DNA of 8,919 bases. It comes from DASWRT01 sp036403035. GTDB taxonomy: Bacteria > Pseudomonadota > Alphaproteobacteria > ATCC43930 > CGMCC-115725. Location: contig DASWRT010000089.1 of NCBI GenBank assembly GCA_036403035.1, forward strand, positions 1-8,919. Reading direction: 5' to 3'. Of this stretch, positions 6,321 through 8,919 are shown piece by piece. The notes under the pieces are model-generated. The model was given only the letters and a program-made list of their open reading frames with translations. It was not told where the DNA came from and did not search any database. Each line of letters opens with the position of its first letter. The stretch's first letter is position 1. Made by a program: the position numbers and the translations under genes.

Positions 6321-6328
6321 TCCCGATC

Positions 6329-7006
6329 ATGACGTTCTCGATCGCCGCGCTCTGCCCAAAAACCGGTCGGATCGCTCTCGCTATTGCCTCATCGTCGCCG
6401 GCCGTTACCGCCCGCTGCGCCCATCTGCGGTCGGAGGTCGGCGCCGTCGCCACGCAGAACATCACCGACCCGCGCCTCGGCCCGCGCGGTCTCGATCTGA
6501 TGGCGCTGGGGGCGAGCGCGGTCGAGGCCGCCGCCATCCTCCACGCGACCGCGCCGTTCGCCGACTATCGTCAGGTCACGCTGATCGATCGGGCCGGGCG
6601 GACGGCTTGGTTCTCCGGCTCTCACGCGCTCGGCATCCATGGCGGCGCCGAGGGCGATTGCGTCGTGGCGGCCGGAAATCTCCTGGCAAATCCGGGCGTA
6701 CCGCGCGCGATGGTCGAGTCCTTCGCGGCGACCGATCCGGAGGGCGATCTCGGCGGCCGTGTCGTCGCAGCGATGCAGGCCGGACTCGCGGCAGGCGGCG
6801 AAGCCGGCCCGATCCGGTCGGCCGGGCTGCTGATGGTCGATCGCGTGCCTTGGCCGGTGGCCGACCTCAGGGTCGATTGGCACGACGCCCCGATCGAGGA
6901 ACTGGCGCGTCTGTGGCAGCTCTGGAAGCCGCAGCTTGAGGATTACGTGACGCGAGCGCTCGACCCGTCGCGGGCCCCGTCCTTCGGAGTTCCGGGCGAC
7001 CGGTAG
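6329..7006 (+). CDS. DUF1028 (Ntn-hydrolase-like) protein
   Basis: The product is 225 residues and spans the whole DUF1028 domain. It opens with MTFSIAALCPKTGRIALAIA, continues with VGAVATQNITDPRLGPRGLD, a central CVVAAGNLLANP (the family AVQGN-like motif), and a glycine/alanine-rich AAMQAGLAAGGEAG followed by SAGLLMV. From memory, structures of the family show an Ntn-hydrolase fold; if so, Thr2, exposed after removal of the initiator Met, is the candidate nucleophile for amide cleavage. No signal peptide or membrane segment is present, so it should be cytoplasmic. No biochemical function is firmly established for the family as far as I know. Members often lie beside RidA proteins, amidases and importers, as here: a divergent ABC operon and a convergent RidA gene. 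The carbamoyl/amide theme is shared with the M20 enzyme, but its substrate is unknown. Confidence 0.9.
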   Translation: MTFSIAALCPKTGRIALAIASSSPAVTARCAHLRSEVGAVATQNITDPRLGPRGLDLMALGASAVEAAAILHATAPFADYRQVTLIDRAGRTAWFSGSHALGIHGGAEGDCVVAAGNLLANPGVPRAMVESFAATDPEGDLGGRVVAAMQAGLAAGGEAGPIRSAGLLMVDRVPWPVADLRVDWHDAPIEELARLWQLWKPQLEDYVTRALDPSRAPSFGVPGDR

Positions 7007-7063
7007 GCCGCGCCTGCCGCTCAGTTCTGCCCGGTACGGGCCTGAGAAGAAATAGAAGTTTCC

Positions 7064-7184
7064 TTTACCGCAGAGGGCGCGGAGGAGACGCGGAGGATCG
7101 CGGAGCAATCGGCTACGTGCCTGCGGCGCGCGGGACATCACGCCTCCGCGGACCTCCGCGCTTCTCTGCTTCCTCCGCGGTAAA
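7064..7184. repeat. Long imperfect inverted repeat with CGCGGAGG sub-repeats
   Basis: The left arm (7064-7105) begins TTTACCGCAGAGG and the right arm (7143-7184) ends CCTCCGCGGTAAA, matching at 12 of 13 outer positions. The inner arms are built from repeated CGCGGAGG/CCTCCGCG units and pair with small bulges across a loop of about 37 bases. It fills the gap between the convergent DUF1028 and RidA genes. It resembles dispersed ACCGCAGAGG-CGCGGAGG intergenic repeats that I recall from many bacterial genomes, and it could fold as a large mRNA 3' structure for either transcript. No T-run completes a classical terminator. Confidence 0.65.
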
Positions 7185-7204
7185 AAATTGTTCCCTGACG
7201 GGTG

Positions 7205-7615
7205 CTAGGGTTCAAAGGCCGCGACGATATCGACCTCGACCAGCCACTCCGGGCGCGCGAGCGCGACCACGACGAGGCCGGTGAAGACGGGATAGACGCC
7301 CTTCAGCCGCCTCCCGAGCACGCGATAGACCGGTTCGCGGTAGCGGATGTCGGTGAGGTAGATCGTCGCCTTGCAGATATGCTCGATGCCGGCGCCGCAT
7401 TCACGCAGCAGCAGCTCGACATTGTCCATGATTTTTTCGGCCTGCCCCGCCGGGTCGCCGACCGCGACGTTCTCGCGCGTGTCGAGATCCTGGGCGACTT
7501 GGCCGCGGAGATAGATGGTATTGCCGGCGATCACCGCCTGACAGAGATCGTTATCGAGGTTCTGCTCGGGATAGGTGTCCCGCGTATTGAATTTCCGGAT
7601 GCGCGTGTGAACCAT
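7205..7615 (-). CDS. RidA (YjgF/YER057c/UK114) family protein lacking the canonical catalytic arginine
   Basis: A small cytoplasmic protein of 136 residues, slightly longer than E. coli RidA. Family features are AGNTIYLRGQVAQDL at about 30-44, the helix QAEKIMDNVELLLRECGA, KATIYLTDI at 82-90, and the C-terminal PEWLVEVDIVAAF. Classical RidA hydrolyses reactive enamine/imine intermediates, using an arginine in the PARS motif (Arg105 in E. coli). Here that place reads YPVFTG (108-113), so the arginine is absent, while the later glutamate (Glu127) is kept. It therefore belongs with Arg-lacking Rid subgroups, some of whose relatives act in ring-degradation operons (for example 2-aminomuconate deaminase-like proteins). 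The gene begins 21 bases after the HpaB-like stop, with AGGGG (7623-7627) as ribosome binding site, so the two are probably co-transcribed. The substrate is not predictable. Confidence 0.92.
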   Translation of the reverse strand: MVHTRIRKFNTRDTYPEQNLDNDLCQAVIAGNTIYLRGQVAQDLDTRENVAVGDPAGQAEKIMDNVELLLRECGAGIEHICKATIYLTDIRYREPVYRVLGRRLKGVYPVFTGLVVVALARPEWLVEVDIVAAFEP

Positions 7616-7636
7616 CGCTTCGCCCCTGCCCTCCCG

Positions 7637-8919
7637 TTACCTCTTCGATTTGCCCATCACGCGGTCGGACAGCCCTGCCGATTTCTTGACGAATTCCAGC
7701 GGCGACTCCCAGTCGAAGCTGCGATAGACGGCCGCGAGGTGAGCGAAGGGCGGCGACTGCGCGAAGAGCTGGAAGGTGAGCCGGTGGCCGGCATAATCGG
7801 AGTTGAGGAGATCGCGCGCGAACGCCAGCAGCTTGCGCCGGTCCTCGGCCGTCCAGTCGTCGTTCACCGTATAGTATTTTTCCAGCCACTTGCCGGCTTC
7901 GGGATCGCGGAACGTGGCGGCGTCGGGCGTGACGCAGATCTGTCCGCCGCATAGCTCGCGGGCGATATGCATCATGGCGTGGAGCTGCGAGCAGGCGAAC
8001 ACCCGCCCGGTATAGAGCAGCGACTGGTGCGGCATCAGGAGACCGCCCGGACTCCGCTGTGCGGTCGTGATCGCCGCCGTGAGATGCGCGTCGATGCCCT
8101 CGCGGTAGCAGGCGAGCGTGGCGAGCTTCTCCTGAACTGCCTGCTGCTTGTCGAGGCCGGTCTGCCGGGCGTTGAAGAGCGCGGCGCCGATCAGCATGTC
8201 GGCGAGCTTCAGATTGCGCTGCACGAAGGCGAAGGCGCTGTACCGGTGCAGCGTCGCCCGAATGAAGGTCGCCGCCTTGGTGTGCCGGTAGAACAGCACG
8301 TTTTCCCAGGGAATGAGGACGTCGTCGAAGACGAGGAGCGTGTCCACCTCGTCGAAGCGGTTGGCCAGCGGGTAATCCTCGGCGGGCGCCCTGCCCGCAA
8401 ACCCCGTCCGGCAGATGAATTTCAGATTGGGGGCGCCCAGATCGCAAATGAATCCGACGGCGTAGTCGGACAGTTCGGCATCCCCCCAGTTCGCGATGGT
8501 CGGCTTCGTGAAGGCTTGGTTGGCGTAGGCCGCAGCCGTCTCGTACTTCGCGCCGCGGACGACGATCCCACCGTCGGTCTCCTTGACGACATGCAGCAGC
8601 ATGTCGGGGTCCTGTTCCTGCGGCCGCTTCGACCGGTCGCCCTTGGGGTCGGTATTCGCCGAGACGTGAAACGGGTCCGCCTTGATGACCTTGTCGATAT
8701 GACGGCGGATATTCTCCGTGAATTGCGGATTGACCTCGTTGAGTACGTCCTGGCCGTCGAACAGCGACCACATCTCGCCGACCGTCTCGTCGCCGACGCG
8801 GATGACCACGCCGCCGAGGTCGTCGAGCACCGTGTCGACGGCGCGCCGCTTGGCCTGCCAGTCCTCGCGCGTGAACGGCAGCTTGAGCGCGACAGCGTTG
8901 CGCTCGCCGGTGGCGGGGT
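7637..8919 (-). CDS. HpaB/PvcC-family FADH2-dependent monooxygenase, partial at the 5' end
   Basis: The frame is open to the window edge; 426 C-terminal residues are visible, and full members have about 480-520, so some 60-90 residues are missing. The family (4-hydroxyphenylacetate 3-hydroxylase large component and relatives) uses FADH2 supplied by a separate reductase to hydroxylate phenols or related rings. Visible landmarks, counted from the first complete codon, are FTREDWQAKRRA near the start, DPFHVSANTDPKGDRSKRP, DGGIVVRGAKYETAAAYANQ, FDDVLIPWENVLFYRH (typical FDNVFVPWERVF-like segment), the helical VQRNLKLADMLIGAA and the C-terminal GGQICVTPD. The protein is soluble, with no signal peptide in the visible part. 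It is followed at 21 bases by the RidA gene. No flavin reductase (HpaC type) is in the window. The substrate could be a phenol, aminophenol or heterocycle; the 4-hydroxyphenylacetate activity itself should not be assumed. Confidence 0.92.
   Translation of the reverse strand, partial: PATGERNAVALKLPFTREDWQAKRRAVDTVLDDLGGVVIRVGDETVGEMWSLFDGQDVLNEVNPQFTENIRRHIDKVIKADPFHVSANTDPKGDRSKRPQEQDPDMLLHVVKETDGGIVVRGAKYETAAAYANQAFTKPTIANWGDAELSDYAVGFICDLGAPNLKFICRTGFAGRAPAEDYPLANRFDEVDTLLVFDDVLIPWENVLFYRHTKAATFIRATLHRYSAFAFVQRNLKLADMLIGAALFNARQTGLDKQQAVQEKLATLACYREGIDAHLTAAITTAQRSPGGLLMPHQSLLYTGRVFACSQLHAMMHIARELCGGQICVTPDAATFRDPEAGKWLEKYYTVNDDWTAEDRRKLLAFARDLLNSDYAGHRLTFQLFAQSPPFAHLAAVYRSFDWESPLEFVKKSAGLSDRVMGKSKR

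Larger units (their letters stand above)
5885..6328. promoter_or_regulatory. 444-bp divergent intergenic region between the ABC operon and DUF1028
   Basis: Both flanking transcription units start here, so it should hold two promoters and any operator. I see no credible gene: the open frames on both strands are low-complexity in composition, lack ribosome binding sites and match no family I know. The most distinctive element is the perfect palindrome at 6174-6187, in a locally AT-richer patch (about 6150-6220). I could not place a -35/-10 pair with confidence. Confidence 0.45.

Noticed and set aside
7042..7047. CTGAGA, suggestive of a TPP riboswitch near a THI5/NMT1-type system
   Set aside because: The remaining conserved TPP elements are absent, it lies downstream of DUF1028 and not upstream of the transporter, and the transporter's own leader has no CTGAGA on its strand.
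7551..8771. 406-codon minus-strand frame overlapping the HpaB-like gene
   Set aside because: It is out of phase with the well-conserved monooxygenase frame, is arginine-rich, and contains no recognisable domain.

Overview
The window is GC-rich bacterial DNA with densely packed genes and short intergenic gaps. The codon choice, the NitT/TauT-type transporters, the long-chain hydantoinase/carbamoylase-type hydrolase, and GC-rich palindromic intergenic repeats of a kind I recall from alphaproteobacterial genomes suggest an alphaproteobacterium, perhaps Hyphomicrobiales. This is an inference from style; there is no rRNA or other taxonomic marker in the window. No tRNA, rRNA, CRISPR array, transposase or phage gene was seen.

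Layout: (1) 1-259 (+) is the 3' end of an ABC-transporter ATPase-type protein carrying the C-terminal AAA-associated domain. (2) 260-419 is a convergent gap with three hairpins. (3) 420-1538 (-) is alanine dehydrogenase (ald). Across a 203-bp divergent gap lies (4) 1742-3043 (+), an M20-family Zn-dependent amidohydrolase/carbamoylase with a GTG start. (5) 3044-3303 is a convergent gap filled with GC-rich inverted repeats. (6) 3304-5884 (-) is a complete three-gene NitT/TauT-type ABC importer operon, transcribed binding protein, then permease, then ATPase. (7) 5885-6328 is a 444-bp divergent gap without a credible gene, containing a perfect palindrome. (8) 6329-7006 (+) is a DUF1028 (Ntn-hydrolase-like) protein. 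(9) 7007-7204 holds a long imperfect inverted repeat. (10) 7205-7615 (-) is a RidA/YjgF-family protein, and (11) 7637-8919 (-, 5' end outside the window) is an HpaB/PvcC-type flavin-dependent monooxygenase that probably shares a transcript with the RidA gene.

Taken together, the genes look like an accessory nitrogen/amide catabolic neighbourhood. An importer could bring in an unidentified small organic solute. A reduced-flavin monooxygenase plus a RidA-type protein could oxidise and hydrolyse an aromatic or heterocyclic amine. DUF1028 and the M20 enzyme would act on amide or ureido bonds, and alanine dehydrogenase could release ammonium from alanine. The individual family calls are well supported. 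The joint pathway is a hypothesis, because neither the substrate nor a shared regulator can be read from the sequence. The most unusual points are the DUF1028/RidA/HpaB-like grouping, the absence of the canonical catalytic arginine in the RidA protein, the repeat-filled convergent gaps, and the AAATCG-GG-CGATTT palindrome in the divergent transporter/DUF1028 intergenic region.
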